Program-made: the position numbers and the translations under genes
In this document: in pieces, positions 27,599 through 40,232 of the stretch
Layout of the letters: each line of letters begins with the position of its first letter
Numbering within the stretch: the stretch's first letter is position 1
NCBI GenBank assembly: GCA_020161295.1
Contig: JAIUOA010000010.1
Coordinates: forward strand, 30,557 to 94,556
DNA length: 64,000 nucleotides
DNA from: Bacillota bacterium
GTDB taxonomy: Bacteria; Bacillota; Clostridia; Peptostreptococcales; Acidaminobacteraceae
Direction of reading: 5' to 3'
The notes under the pieces: generated by a model
What the model was told of the DNA's origin: nothing
The model's database searches: none
The model's input: the letters and a program-made list of their open reading frames with translations, nothing else

Positions 27599-29146
27599 GT
27601 GGAAAATTATATTGTTGAAATGCTGAACATCACAAAAGAGTTCCCCGGTATTATTGCCAACGACAATATTACATTAAATCTCAAAAAGGGGGAAGTCCAC
27701 GCGTTATTGGGAGAGAATGGCGCTGGAAAATCCACATTGATGAGTGTTCTTTTCGGTCTATATCAAGCAGAAAAAGGTGAAATCCGAAAAAACGGTCAAG
27801 TGGTAAAAATCAACAATCCTAATGATGCAAATGCTTTGGGAATCGGGATGGTTCACCAACATTTTAAACTCGTGGAGATCTTCACGGTGCTTGAGAACAT
27901 CATTTTGGGGGTCGAACCTAACAAGCTTGGGTTCTTACAAAAAAGCGAAGCAAAAGAAAAGGTTATGGCCTTAAGTGAGAAGTATGGATTATCCATTAAT
28001 CCAGATGCACTTATCGAGGACATATCTGTAGGTATGCAACAAAGGGTAGAAATCCTCAAGATGCTTTACCGCGATAATGAAATTTTGATTTTTGACGAGC
28101 CGACTGCGGTGTTAACGCCTCAAGAAATCAAAGAACTTCTTAAAATCATGAGAGGATTTGCAGAAGAAGGTAAATCTATTTTGTTTATTACTCACAAACT
28201 AAACGAAATCATGGAAGTTGCAGATCGCTGTACAGTCCTTAGAAAAGGAAAATACATCGGTACAGTCAACGTCAAGGAGTCGAATAAGGAAGAACTTTCT
28301 AAAATGATGGTTGGCCGCGACGTAAACTTTAACGTGGATAAAAAGCCTGCTGAGATCAAGGATGTCGTTTTATCGGTCAAGGGGGTTACTGTACCTTCTA
28401 AGCACCATAAAAACAATGCCGTTAAAGACGTGAGCTTCGAAGTGCGTGCAGGAGAGATCGTGTGTCTCGCAGGTATAGAGGGTAATGGCCAAACCGAATT
28501 TGTCGCAGCGCTTACGGGCCTCGATAAAATGAGTGCGGGTACTATTACACTGTCTGGTAAAGATATCACGAAGTCTTCCATCAGAGAGCGTTCAGTTTCA
28601 GGCATGAGCCATATTCCTGAAGATCGCCATAAACATGGCTTGGTACTTGAATATTCGCTCGAGCAAAATATGGTACTGCAAAGATATTGGCAACCTGAGT
28701 TCCAGAAAAATGGCTTCATCAAATTTGATGCTGTTAGAAAATACGCTGAGGGCCTCATCGAGCGTTTCGACGTTAGAAGTGGTCAGGGACCAATTTCGGT
28801 CGTTAGAAGTATGTCTGGTGGTAATCAACAAAAAGCGATTATCGCGAGAGAAATCGATAAAAAGCACGACTTGCTCGTCGCTGTTCAACCGACGCGTGGA
28901 CTTGACGTCGGCGCAATTGAATATATCCACAAGCAATTGGTCGAGCGTCGAGATGCTGGCAAAGGCGTCTTACTCGTTTCACTAGAGCTTGATGAGGTGA
29001 TGAACGTCAGCGATCGTATTTTGGTCATGTATGAAGGCGAAATCGTCGGTGAGCTCGATCCTAAGAACACGACGGTTCAAGAGCTAGGCCTTTACATGTC
29101 TGGTGCTAAACGCAATACCGCAAAGGAGATCAACCATGCAGGATAA
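27599..29146 (+). CDS. Nucleoside ABC transporter ATPase (two ATPase domains)
   Basis: 515 residues with two ATPase modules, as in the RbsA/NupO type. Module 1: LLGENGAGKST, ISVGMQQRVEIL, ILIFDEPTAVLTP. Module 2: degenerate Walker A GIEGNGQTE, signature MSGGNQQKAII, Walker B LLVAVQPTRGLDVG. Start GTG at 27599 with AAGAAGAGG upstream. It overlaps the next gene by 11 bases. Drives import together with the two permeases. Confidence 0.92.
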   Translation: MENYIVEMLNITKEFPGIIANDNITLNLKKGEVHALLGENGAGKSTLMSVLFGLYQAEKGEIRKNGQVVKINNPNDANALGIGMVHQHFKLVEIFTVLENIILGVEPNKLGFLQKSEAKEKVMALSEKYGLSINPDALIEDISVGMQQRVEILKMLYRDNEILIFDEPTAVLTPQEIKELLKIMRGFAEEGKSILFITHKLNEIMEVADRCTVLRKGKYIGTVNVKESNKEELSKMMVGRDVNFNVDKKPAEIKDVVLSVKGVTVPSKHHKNNAVKDVSFEVRAGEIVCLAGIEGNGQTEFVAALTGLDKMSAGTITLSGKDITKSSIRERSVSGMSHIPEDRHKHGLVLEYSLEQNMVLQRYWQPEFQKNGFIKFDAVRKYAEGLIERFDVRSGQGPISVVRSMSGGNQQKAIIAREIDKKHDLLVAVQPTRGLDVGAIEYIHKQLVERRDAGKGVLLVSLELDEVMNVSDRILVMYEGEIVGELDPKNTTVQELGLYMSGAKRNTAKEINHAG

Positions 29147-30278
29147 ACAAACTCAAACACCTAAAAAAGGATTTGACTTAAAGCAATTGACAAAGAGTCG
29201 TGGTTTCTCTGCATTTACAGCGGCTTTACTTGCAATCGCACTGGGTCTGATCTTCGGCTTTATCGTCATGATTCTTGCAAATCCAGATAAGGCAATTTCT
29301 GGCTTTAGATACGTGCTCGTGGGCGGTTTGGGCCGCTTCGGTGACGTGCTATACTTCGCAACGCCGATTATGATGACCGGTCTCGCTGTAGGCTTCGCCT
29401 TCAGAATGGGGCTATTTAACATCGGAGCTTCTGGACAGTACACCATGGGGATGTTCTTCGCGCTCTATGTCGGTTTTATGTGGGATTTACCAAACGGTAT
29501 CCACTGGATCGTGGCCATATTTGCGGGGATGCTAGGCGGAATGCTCTGGGGGATTATCCCGGGTCTGTTTAAGGCTTTCTTAAATGTAAACGAGGTTATC
29601 ACCTCCATTATGTTCAACTATATCGGTATGTATTTGGTGGACATGATCATTCAAGGTAACGGTGTCATCTACATCGCATCGAAATCCAGAACGAATTATC
29701 TGCCATCCACTGTGCAAATCCCATCTTTAGGAATCACGGGTTCCAATGTCAACCTCGGTATTATCTTCGCCATCATCATCGCCATAGCGCTGTTCATCGT
29801 TCTTGAGAGAACGACCTTCGGGTATGAACTTAAAGCGACGGGCTTTAATAAATATGCGGCTGATTATGCCGGTATGAAAGGCAAGCGCAATATCGTATTA
29901 ACCATGGTCATCGCGGGTGGACTTGCTGGTATGGGTGGCGCATTTGCCATCTTAGCACCTTCAGCCATCGCTGGTAGCTCCATGACGTATGAGCCGATCA
30001 ACATCATCGCTGCAAACGGCTTTAATGGTATCGCGGTTGCCCTTTTGGGAAGCTCAAATCCGATAGGGATTATTTTCTCTGCAACGTTTATTTCACACAT
30101 TCAGCGCGGTGGTACACTGGCGAACCTCGTGGGTTATAAGCCTGAAATCATCGATATCGTTATCGCTGTCATCATCTATTTCTCAGCATTTGCTATGATC
30201 ATGAATGCTGCGATCGGTCGCTTTATTAAAGCGAGAATCAACAAACGTCATCAAAAGACTGAGAAGGAGGCGAAGTAA
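29136..30278 (+). CDS. Nucleoside ABC transporter permease, NupP type
   Basis: 380 residues, about nine or ten membrane segments of the BPD_transp_2 family (branched-chain/ribose type). A cytoplasmic N-terminal tail of about 25 residues precedes the first helix. The start at 29136 is set by AAAGGAG; an open frame from 29103 has none. Its stop overlaps the next start (TAATG). Confidence 0.9.
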   Translation: MQDKQTQTPKKGFDLKQLTKSRGFSAFTAALLAIALGLIFGFIVMILANPDKAISGFRYVLVGGLGRFGDVLYFATPIMMTGLAVGFAFRMGLFNIGASGQYTMGMFFALYVGFMWDLPNGIHWIVAIFAGMLGGMLWGIIPGLFKAFLNVNEVITSIMFNYIGMYLVDMIIQGNGVIYIASKSRTNYLPSTVQIPSLGITGSNVNLGIIFAIIIAIALFIVLERTTFGYELKATGFNKYAADYAGMKGKRNIVLTMVIAGGLAGMGGAFAILAPSAIAGSSMTYEPINIIAANGFNGIAVALLGSSNPIGIIFSATFISHIQRGGTLANLVGYKPEIIDIVIAVIIYFSAFAMIMNAAIGRFIKARINKRHQKTEKEAK

Positions 30279-31243
30279 TGGATACGATTTATTATTTGAT
30301 TCAGAACATGCTTCCTGTAGCGATTCCATTGCTTCTCGTAGCCCTCGGTGGAATGTTTAGTGAACGAAGCGGTGTTATCAACATCGGTCTTGAAGGGATT
30401 ATGCTCTTTGGTGCATTCTTTGGCGCACTATTTGTCTTCACGATTCAGGGCGCTGGCATCAATGCACAGTTGGTACTTTTAATGGGGATGGTAGTTGCAG
30501 CCCTCGCAGGCTTTGTGTACTCGTTGCTCTTATCCTTTGCTGCGGTCACCATGAAAGCAGACCAAACCATAACAGGAACTTCACTCAACATGTTGATTCC
30601 TGCTGCGGTGCTTCTCTTTTCAAAGATGTTTTTCAACTCAGATGGTATTACCACGAACATGGGCTTCTTTATTAGAAAAATGCCGGTACTCGGTGATATT
30701 CCAGTATTAGGACCGATGTTTTTCCAGAAGACCTATCTGACAGTTATTATAGGCTTTGTGATTTTGATCATCAGCGTCATTATCTTCTATAAAACGAAGT
30801 TTGGCTTAAGACTCAGAGCGTGTGGTGAGCACCCTCAAGCAGCTGACTCGGTAGGGATTAATGTTTACTTCATGCGCTATGCGGGTGTCAGCCTCTCGGG
30901 TATCCTGGGCGGAATCGGTGGATTTTTCTACTCTGTCGGTATCCTTGACGGTAACATCAATGGGCACTCAGGTGTCGCTGGTTTCGGTTTCTTGGCCCTC
31001 GCTGTTATGATCTTCGGACAGTGGAAGCCGATCCGTATCATGTTCGCTGCCTTGTTCTTTGCATTCCTTAGAACGTTAGCGTATTCCATTGCTTTGATTC
31101 CGTTCTTGAACGATTTGGGCATCAACCAGACATACTATAAGATGCTACCTTATGTGGCAACCATGGTAGTTCTGGCATTTACGTCTAAAAAATCGCGTGC
31201 GCCTAAAGCGGAAGGTATTCCTTACGATAAAGCAAAACGTTAA
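30278..31243 (+). CDS. Nucleoside ABC transporter permease, NupQ type
   Basis: 321 residues, BPD_transp_2 family. FSERSGVINIGLEGIMLFGA near residues 27-46 and LRACGEHPQAADSVGI near 182-197 are the family hallmarks. One base of overlap with the upstream permease shows coupling. A terminator ends the operon. Confidence 0.9.
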   Translation: MDTIYYLIQNMLPVAIPLLLVALGGMFSERSGVINIGLEGIMLFGAFFGALFVFTIQGAGINAQLVLLMGMVVAALAGFVYSLLLSFAAVTMKADQTITGTSLNMLIPAAVLLFSKMFFNSDGITTNMGFFIRKMPVLGDIPVLGPMFFQKTYLTVIIGFVILIISVIIFYKTKFGLRLRACGEHPQAADSVGINVYFMRYAGVSLSGILGGIGGFFYSVGILDGNINGHSGVAGFGFLALAVMIFGQWKPIRIMFAALFFAFLRTLAYSIALIPFLNDLGINQTYYKMLPYVATMVVLAFTSKKSRAPKAEGIPYDKAKR

Positions 31244-31270
31244 AATTCCAAACTTTATAACGATTTTACG

Positions 31271-31301
31271 AGAACTCCTAGATTACTTAGGAGTTCTTTT
31301 T
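31271..31301 (+). terminator. Terminator of the nucleoside transporter operon
   Basis: AGAACTCCTA (31271-31280) pairs with TAGGAGTTCT (31288-31297), followed by a T run. Confidence 0.9.
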
Positions 31302-31397
31302 ATGACTACCAATTTTCGTGTAAGTTTGGTATAATAAAAACGTTATTATGTCATGCAAAAATTGTGCCTAAATTAATTTGAAGCGGCGGTACCGACG

Positions 31398-32843
31398 ATG
31401 AAAATGAATTTTAACCTTAATCTTATACAAACTCAAAAGCTGATCATGACGCCAGAGCTTAAGCAAGCCATCGAAATCTTGCAGTATAACGCCATGGAAC
31501 TAAACGAGTTTATTAATGAAGAGCTCCTCAACAATCCCATACTCGAAAAGCTAAACTCAGAATCGGATGATGAGCCAGCTCAAGATAAACCCGTCGCTGA
31601 AACTGATCATAGCACAGAGTCCGATTCTGATTATGAGTACGATTTAGATAAGGGTGACGCGAAAGAAATTGACTGGGATGATATGGCGAATTACTTCGAC
31701 GATGTCAGACCTTCTGGAAGCATGACTTATAATTCGGATTCGGAAGTGAATTATGATAATTTTGTGGCGGATGAAGAAACGCTAAGGGATTATCTACTTA
31801 TGCAGCTTAAGTTTTCAAAGCTCTCACCCGATGTGGTGAAGATTTGCGAATACATTATAGAAAATATCGATGATAACGGTTACCTTCAAATGAAAAATGA
31901 AGAGGCCATGGTACTGTTCAATCGATCCTTCGACGAAATTGAGCAATTGGTGAGACTGATCCAAACCTTTGATCCACCTGGAATTGCAGCGCGTAGCATC
32001 AAGGAGTGTTTACTGATTCAGATGTACCAACAGGGCTTCGAAGAAAGTCTGGAAGAGCTACTTGTCATGAATCATTTGGAAGAGCTTGGTGAGAAAAAGT
32101 TTGCCGTCATCGCTAAAAAAATCGGAGAAACGGCAGAACGTGTACAGCAGGCTTATGATTATATTAAGACACTGGAGCCTAAGCCAGGTAGACGTTTTAG
32201 TTCATCGCGTGATGTCAGGTATGTGATCCCAGATGTCTATGTGGAAAAGGTTAAGGATGAGTACGTGGTGACGGTAAATGAAAGTGCTTCGCCTCGACTT
32301 CAAATCAACAGCTTTTATAAAAATATGCTCCACCAGTTCACAAAGGATACACTGACGAACGAATACCTCTCTAAGAACCTACAGGCGGCTCTCAGAATCA
32401 TTAAAAGTATCGAGCAACGCCGCAATACCATTTACCGTGTTTGTAAAGCCATCGTGGAGTATCAGGAGGATTTCTTTGAAAAAGGCCTCTTATATCTAAA
32501 ACCTCTCAATCTTAAGGACATCGCCGATGAGATTGAGGTGCATGAATCCACGGTAAGCCGAGCCGTGAATGGCAAGTACATGCAGTGTCCTAATGGACTC
32601 TTCGAGATCAAGTACTTCTTCCAAAGTGGTGTAAAAGGGGCCAGTGGCGAAGGCGTCTCGTCGGAGAGTGTCAAATCCGTCATGAAGGAAATGATCGAGA
32701 AGGAAGATCCGAAAAAACCGCTCAGCGATCAATACATCGCCGATGAGCTCGTTAAAACAGGCATCAATATTTCCAGACGAACGGTGGCCAAATATCGCGA
32801 CGAACTCAATATCGCGCCATCCTCCAAGCGTAAACGATTTTGA
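31398..32843 (+). CDS. rpoN: RNA polymerase sigma-54 factor
   Basis: 481 residues. Region I is Gln-rich (LNLIQTQKLIMTPELKQAIEILQ), followed by an acidic region II (about 55-115), the core-binding domain, the helix-turn-helix, and the RpoN box near the C terminus seen as RRTVAKYRDELNI. Directs transcription that depends on enhancer-binding activators. An extended -10 (TGGTATAAT, ending at 31335) lies upstream. The ribosome site is weak. In many clostridia rpoN lies directly before cggR, as here. Confidence 0.95.
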   Translation: MKMNFNLNLIQTQKLIMTPELKQAIEILQYNAMELNEFINEELLNNPILEKLNSESDDEPAQDKPVAETDHSTESDSDYEYDLDKGDAKEIDWDDMANYFDDVRPSGSMTYNSDSEVNYDNFVADEETLRDYLLMQLKFSKLSPDVVKICEYIIENIDDNGYLQMKNEEAMVLFNRSFDEIEQLVRLIQTFDPPGIAARSIKECLLIQMYQQGFEESLEELLVMNHLEELGEKKFAVIAKKIGETAERVQQAYDYIKTLEPKPGRRFSSSRDVRYVIPDVYVEKVKDEYVVTVNESASPRLQINSFYKNMLHQFTKDTLTNEYLSKNLQAALRIIKSIEQRRNTIYRVCKAIVEYQEDFFEKGLLYLKPLNLKDIADEIEVHESTVSRAVNGKYMQCPNGLFEIKYFFQSGVKGASGEGVSSESVKSVMKEMIEKEDPKKPLSDQYIADELVKTGINISRRTVAKYRDELNIAPSSKRKRF

Positions 32844-32909
32844 TTTAAGACTCTAAATGAGGGTGCCAATCCCCTCGTGTTTGATGGTAATAGTGACTTC
32901 ATAAGACAA

Positions 32910-32941
32910 GGTGCTGTTCAGTTTTGAACAGTATCTTTTTT
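32910..32941 (+). terminator. Terminator after rpoN
   Basis: GGTGCTGTTCA (32910-32920) pairs with TGAACAGTATC (32925-32935), with two G-U pairs, then six T. Confidence 0.85.
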
Positions 32942-32956
32942 AGTTTGTTATATACC

Positions 32957-32992
32957 CGGGACGTAAAATGTTACCACGGGACAAAAAAGTGA
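32957..32992 (+). promoter_or_regulatory. CggR operator
   Basis: Two half-sites, CGGGAC-N6-TGTT (32957-32972) and CGGGAC-N6-GTGA (32977-32992), four bases apart. They match the layout CGGGACN6TGTCN4CGGGACN6TGTC recalled for the Bacillus CggR operator. The site lies before cggR, supporting autoregulation. Confidence 0.75.
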
Positions 32993-33011
32993 AAAAAGTT
33001 TAAAAAACCCC

Positions 33012-33039
33012 TTGAATTCATTTTTGGCAGTGGTATAAT
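33012..33039 (+). promoter_or_regulatory. Sigma-A promoter of the glycolytic operon
   Basis: TTGAAT, 16-base spacer, TATAAT, about 85 bases before cggR. Unlike the Bacillus layout, the CggR operator ends 19 bases upstream of this -35. Confidence 0.65.
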
Positions 33040-33123
33040 GACATTGTAAGTGGTTATTTTTTTTAGCCCACATGGGACTAAATTAAGATAACACGGACGA
33101 AATACATCCCGAAAGAGTGGTGA

Positions 33124-34182
33124 ATGATGGATACTTTTAGGAATTCGGATCAGGACAACTTAATATTCGTTCTTAAATATGCATTTCCAGAGATGGAAGA
33201 ACTCTTGCCACTTCGATTTAACATTCTAAACAGCATCAAGTTCAATCAACCAGTGGGAAGAAGGATGCTATCAGGTACCATGGGTTATACAGAGCGTGTG
33301 GTTAGACGCGAATGTGATATCCTTAAGGATAATAACCTCATCGATTACTATCCGGATGGCATGCGACTCACGCAGAAGGGTCATGAAGTTCTAGAAGCGC
33401 TCACTGATGTCTTCTATAAGATCAACGGCATCCATCTGCTGGAAAAAGAGCTTGCAAGCAAACTTAATATTCGAAAGGTCATCGTCGGTTCGGTGGGGAT
33501 CCAGGATCCAAACGTTTCATTAAACGAGATCGGTTATGAGGCCGCTAAATACCTCAGTACCATCATTAATGAAAAAAGTATTATCGGATTAACTGGAGGT
33601 TCTTCGATAGAACGCGTGATAAATGGGTATAAACCTGATTGGGTTAACTTTAAGGGGAATGACATTTTAGTCGTCCCAGCACGTGGTGGACTCGGTAACA
33701 AATATGAGTATCAAGCGAATACGTTAGCGGAAAGATTAGCGGGCAAGCTTGGTGCGCAGCATCAAATGCTCTATACGCAGGATAACCTTTCAAAAGCAAC
33801 CATCGAGGAGCTTAAAAACGAACCAAACATTAAAAAAATCCTCGATCAAATCAAACATCTGGACGTTCTACTTTTCGGCATCGGTCAGGCAAAAGTGATG
33901 GCCAACCGCAGAGTGCTCGAGCAGGAAGAAATCGACCACATCCTTGGAAAAGGGGCTGTAGCAGAGTCATTTGGCTACTACTTCAACAAGGACGGAGAAA
34001 TTGTTTACGAAATCAGTACCATCGGTATTGATTTGGATATATTTAAAAACTTAAAGCATGTCATAGCTGTTGCTGGCGGCGTGGATAAAACTGAAGCCAT
34101 CATCGCCATTAGCAAACTCAACCCGAATTTAGTGTTGGTCACTGACGAGCAAACAGCTAAAAAAATCCAAACGGTTTTATAA
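33124..34182 (+). CDS. cggR: Central glycolytic genes regulator CggR
   Basis: 352 residues of the SorC/DeoR-like family: an N-terminal helix-turn-helix (about 35-75, VGRRMLSGTMGYTERVVRRECDIL) and a C-terminal sugar-phosphate binding domain with GLTGGSSIERVI and VVPARGGLG. In Bacillus, CggR represses the gapA operon and is released by fructose-1,6-bisphosphate. The operator upstream and gap 20 bases downstream support the same role. Confidence 0.93.
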   Translation: MMDTFRNSDQDNLIFVLKYAFPEMEELLPLRFNILNSIKFNQPVGRRMLSGTMGYTERVVRRECDILKDNNLIDYYPDGMRLTQKGHEVLEALTDVFYKINGIHLLEKELASKLNIRKVIVGSVGIQDPNVSLNEIGYEAAKYLSTIINEKSIIGLTGGSSIERVINGYKPDWVNFKGNDILVVPARGGLGNKYEYQANTLAERLAGKLGAQHQMLYTQDNLSKATIEELKNEPNIKKILDQIKHLDVLLFGIGQAKVMANRRVLEQEEIDHILGKGAVAESFGYYFNKDGEIVYEISTIGIDLDIFKNLKHVIAVAGGVDKTEAIIAISKLNPNLVLVTDEQTAKKIQTVL

Positions 34183-34189
34183 ATTTTAA

Positions 34190-35260
<1,071 letters not shown>

Positions 35261-35284
35261 GAGCTATTCGGACTATGTCTGATC

Positions 35285-35311
35285 GTGGACCCTGACTTAG
35301 TCAGGGTTCAC
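35285..35311 (+). promoter_or_regulatory. Intercistronic hairpin between gap and pgk
   Basis: GTGGACCCTGAC (35285-35296) pairs with GTCAGGGTTCAC (35300-35311), one G-U pair, three-base loop, no T run. Likely an mRNA stabiliser or processing site rather than a terminator. Confidence 0.65.
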
Positions 35312-35338
35312 TTCATGTATGAATCGGAGGATAAGAGC

Positions 35339-36532
35339 ATGTTTAATAAAAAGACGATTGAAGATATCGAAGTAAAAGGCAAACGCGTCCTCGTTCGCGT
35401 GGATTTCAACGTGCCTTTAAAAGACAATGTGATTACGGATGAAAACAGAATCATGGGTGCACTCCCAACCATTAACTATTTGATCGAAAAAGGCGCAAAA
35501 GTCATCCTTTGCTCACACCTTGGTAAGCCTAAAGCAGATAACCTTGAAAAGTATACGTTAGCACCAGTAGCTAAAAGACTTTCAGAAATCCTTGGCAAAG
35601 AAGTGGTATTCCCTGCAGAACTTGAAGTTGTAGGCGAAAAGACCAGAGCAGCTGTGGCAGCCATGAACGAAGGCGATGTGATTTTACTCGAAAATACGCG
35701 TTACCGTGCAGAGGAAACGAAGAACGGTGAAGCATTCTCTAAAGATCTTGCTTCTATCGCAGATATCTTCGTAAATGATGCATTCGGTTCAGCACACAGA
35801 GCGCACTCATCGACTGTTGGCGTGGCAGATTACCTCGACACGGCAGTGTGTGGCTACTTGATTCAAAAAGAGTTAAAGTTCCTCGGCGAAGCAGTGGAAA
35901 CGCCAGAAAGACCTTTCTGTGCAATCCTCGGTGGCGCTAAGGTTTCCGATAAAATTAAAGTCATCGAAAATCTCCTCACAAAAGTAGATTCATTAATCAT
36001 CGGTGGCGGTATGGCATATACGTTCTTAAAAGCACAAGGCCATGAAATTGGTAAATCCCTCGTGGAAGAAGACAAGCTTGAGTATGCGCTTCAAATGCTT
36101 GAAAGTGCTAAAGCAAAAGGCGTTGAGCTTCTCCTCCCTGTAGATCACCTCGTAGCGGCTGAATTCAGCGCTGATGCAGAGGCGATCAGTACTGAAGGCG
36201 TAGAGATTCCAGAAGGCACTATGGGTCTGGATATCGGTGCAAAAACGGCTGCAAAATACGCAGAAGTGGCATCTAACGCAAAAACCATCATCTGGAACGG
36301 ACCTATGGGCGTGTTCGAGTTCGAGAAGTTTGCTGGCGGAACCATCGCTGTAGCGAAAGCGCTTGCTGATTCAAACGCAACCACCATCATCGGCGGTGGC
36401 GACAGTGCAGCAGCAGTAAACATCCTCGGATTCGGCGATAAAATGACACACATTTCAACAGGCGGCGGCGCTTCATTAGAGTTCTTAGAAGGCATCGCAC
36501 TTCCAGGTATCGAAGCATTAAACGACAAATAG
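35339..36532 (+). CDS. pgk: Phosphoglycerate kinase
   Basis: 397 residues. VRVDFNVPL near the start, SHLGKPK, and the ATP-site GGGDSAAA. The start is at 35339, with GGAGG upstream; the open frame from 35285 lies in the hairpin. Forms ATP from 1,3-bisphosphoglycerate. Third gene of the glycolytic operon, eight bases before tpiA. Confidence 0.95.
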   Translation: MFNKKTIEDIEVKGKRVLVRVDFNVPLKDNVITDENRIMGALPTINYLIEKGAKVILCSHLGKPKADNLEKYTLAPVAKRLSEILGKEVVFPAELEVVGEKTRAAVAAMNEGDVILLENTRYRAEETKNGEAFSKDLASIADIFVNDAFGSAHRAHSSTVGVADYLDTAVCGYLIQKELKFLGEAVETPERPFCAILGGAKVSDKIKVIENLLTKVDSLIIGGGMAYTFLKAQGHEIGKSLVEEDKLEYALQMLESAKAKGVELLLPVDHLVAAEFSADAEAISTEGVEIPEGTMGLDIGAKTAAKYAEVASNAKTIIWNGPMGVFEFEKFAGGTIAVAKALADSNATTIIGGGDSAAAVNILGFGDKMTHISTGGGASLEFLEGIALPGIEALNDK

Positions 36533-36540
36533 GAGGCATC

Positions 36541-37287
36541 ATGAGAAAACCCATTATCGCAGGAAACTGGAAAATGCATAAAACAGTGGCAGAAGCGGTG
36601 GCATTTATCGATGCCGTTAAAACCGAAATCGTCTCTTCTGACGTAGAAGCACTGGTATGTGCACCTTTCACGTTACTTCCAAGCTTAGTAGAAGCGACTA
36701 AAGGCACTGCCATTAAAGTCGGCGCTCAAAACATGCATTTCGAAGACAAAGGCGCTTTTACTGGTGAAGTTAGCGCAGACATGCTTTTAGATATCGGCGT
36801 AACACACGTCATCATCGGTCACTCTGAAAGACGTCAGTACTTCGCAGAAACAGATGAAACTGTCAACAAAAAAACCATCAAGGCATTACAAAAAGGCTTA
36901 ACACCGATCGTTTGCTGTGGTGAAACCCTCGAGCAAAGAGAAGCTGGTGAAACGAAAGCCCTCGTTAAAGTTCAAATCGAAAAAGCGTTTGCAGGAATTT
37001 CTGCAGCAGATGCCCCAAAAGTGGTCATTGCGTATGAACCGATTTGGGCGATCGGCACTGGCAAAACCGCTAGCAGCCAAGACGCTAACGACGTGATCGC
37101 TTATATCCGTCAAGTATTGGAAGGCATCTACGGCGATGAAACATCTGAAGAGGTGAGAATTCAATACGGCGGAAGCGTAAAACCTTCAAACGTAGAAGAA
37201 ATCATGAACGAATCAGATATCGACGGTGCTCTCGTGGGTGGCGCAAGTCTCGAACCTTCTGATTTTATCCAATTGGTCAACTTCTAA
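36541..37287 (+). CDS. tpiA: Triosephosphate isomerase
   Basis: 248 residues, a complete TIM barrel. NWKM (Asn-x-Lys), catalytic His in GHSERRQYF, catalytic Glu in [11 protein letters not shown], and the phosphate loop YGGSVKPSN. Starts eight bases after pgk with AGGAGG. Equilibrates DHAP and GAP. Confidence 0.96.
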   Translation: MRKPIIAGNWKMHKTVAEAVAFIDAVKTEIVSSDVEALVCAPFTLLPSLVEATKGTAIKVGAQNMHFEDKGAFTGEVSADMLLDIGVTHVIIGHSERRQYFAETDETVNKKTIKALQKGLTPIVCCGETLEQREAGETKALVKVQIEKAFAGISAADAPKVVIAYEPIWAIGTGKTASSQDANDVIAYIRQVLEGIYGDETSEEVRIQYGGSVKPSNVEEIMNESDIDGALVGGASLEPSDFIQLVNF

Positions 37288-37297
37288 GGAGCCATAT

Positions 37298-38821
37298 ATG
37301 AAAAAACCAACAGCACTGATCATCATGGACGGTTGGGGACAAGGCGTTGCCGGAGCTGGTAACGCAGTAACACTCGCCAACACGCCCAATTATGACCAGT
37401 TACTTGAAAAATATCCACATACGTTAATTGCTGCCAGCGGACTGGATGTCGGCCTTCCAGAAGGTCAGATGGGGAACTCGGAAGTGGGTCACCTCAACAT
37501 CGGTGCAGGCCGTGTGATTTACCAGGAATTGACGCGCATCACGAAATCCATCAAGGATGGCGACTTCTTCACTAACGAAGAACTCGTCGGCGCGATGCAG
37601 CATGCGAAACAGCATGGCACGAAGCTCCACACATGGGGCCTCTTATCGGATGGTGGCGTACACAGCCACATCGAACACCTGAAGGCACTGATTCAGATGG
37701 CGAAGGACCAAGGTCTGGATAACATCTATGTTCACGCTTTCATGGATGGTAGAGACACCTCGCCAACCAGTGGTCTCGGATATGTGCGTGAACTGGAAGC
37801 GTTTATGGCTGAGATAAATTTCGGCGTCATCGCAACCGTTTCAGGGAGATACTATTCCATGGACCGCGATAAGCGCTGGGAGCGTATCGAAAAATCGTAT
37901 AACATGCTGGTAAAAGGCGAAGGTGAAGTATCAGAATCAGCAATCGCTGTTTTCGAAAAGTCGTATGACGCTGGCGTCACGGATGAATTTATCCTCCCGA
38001 CCGTTATCGTTAAAAACGGTGCGCCAGTAGCGACGGTTTCAGCAAATGATGCCATCATCTTCTTTAACTTCAGACCTGACCGCGCTAGAGAAATTACGCG
38101 CGCCATCGTAGATGTTGAGTTCGACGGCTTTGCCCGTGAATATTTCCCAACTAAATATGTGGGATTCACGCAATACGATAAAACCATCGAGAACATTGGC
38201 ACCGCTTATAAACAACAATCTATCGATAATACCCTAGGACAGTACCTGGCAAAACTGGGAAAAACGCAGCTTAGAATCGCTGAAACAGAGAAGTATGCAC
38301 ACGTAACCTTCTTCTTCAACGGCGGCATCGAAGCACCAAACGAAGGTGAGGACCGCGTTTTGATCAATTCGCCAAAGGTGGCCACTTATGATCTTAAACC
38401 AGAGATGTCTGCTTATGAAATGACAGACAGACTTCTGGCTGAGCTCGACAGAGACCATTACGACCTCATCGTCATCAACTACGCAAACCCTGATATGGTC
38501 GGCCATACCGGCATTATCGAAGCAGCGGTTAAGGCAGTTGAGGTGGTGGATGAGTGCGTGGGCAAAATCGTTAAAAAGCTCGAAGAAAAAGGCGGCGCAT
38601 TTATCATCACAGCGGATCACGGAAACGCTGAGCAGATGCTCACTGAAGACGGTGAACCGATGACGGCGCACTCCACGAACCACGTACCTTGTATCGTCGG
38701 CGGTGCTGGCGAAGTGAAGCTCGCTGATGACGGAAAGCTTTGCGACCTGACACCAACCCTTTTACAACTCATGAAGCTGGATGTACCAGCAGAAATGACA
38801 GGCAAGTCCATTATTCTTTAG
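37298..38821 (+). CDS. gpmI: 2,3-bisphosphoglycerate-independent phosphoglycerate mutase
   Basis: 507 residues, alkaline-phosphatase fold with two Mn2+ ions. The N-terminal metal Asp is in LIIMDGWG, the phosphoserine is in GNSEVGHLNIGAGR (near residue 62), and the C-terminal metal site is ITADHGNAE. The start at 37298 follows AAGGAG; an earlier start at 37226 lies inside tpiA. Manganese-dependent glycolytic step. Confidence 0.95.
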   Translation: MKKPTALIIMDGWGQGVAGAGNAVTLANTPNYDQLLEKYPHTLIAASGLDVGLPEGQMGNSEVGHLNIGAGRVIYQELTRITKSIKDGDFFTNEELVGAMQHAKQHGTKLHTWGLLSDGGVHSHIEHLKALIQMAKDQGLDNIYVHAFMDGRDTSPTSGLGYVRELEAFMAEINFGVIATVSGRYYSMDRDKRWERIEKSYNMLVKGEGEVSESAIAVFEKSYDAGVTDEFILPTVIVKNGAPVATVSANDAIIFFNFRPDRAREITRAIVDVEFDGFAREYFPTKYVGFTQYDKTIENIGTAYKQQSIDNTLGQYLAKLGKTQLRIAETEKYAHVTFFFNGGIEAPNEGEDRVLINSPKVATYDLKPEMSAYEMTDRLLAELDRDHYDLIVINYANPDMVGHTGIIEAAVKAVEVVDECVGKIVKKLEEKGGAFIITADHGNAEQMLTEDGEPMTAHSTNHVPCIVGGAGEVKLADDGKLCDLTPTLLQLMKLDVPAEMTGKSIIL

Positions 38822-38873
38822 TTCATTTGGCGGGTAAAATCGCCCGTCCACATATAAGGTCATAGACCAATAA

Positions 38874-40181
<1,308 letters not shown>

Positions 40182-40232
40182 TTTAACAAAGCGTTATTTA
40201 AAAACGCAAATCTCGTTTGAACCCAAACAAGG

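Noticed and set aside
32924..32954. Promoter TTGAAC/TATATA just before the CggR operator
   Set aside because: The -35 is part of the rpoN terminator stem and the spacer is 19 bases; the TTGAAT/TATAAT pair at 33012 is better. Kept only as an alternative in the CggR finding.
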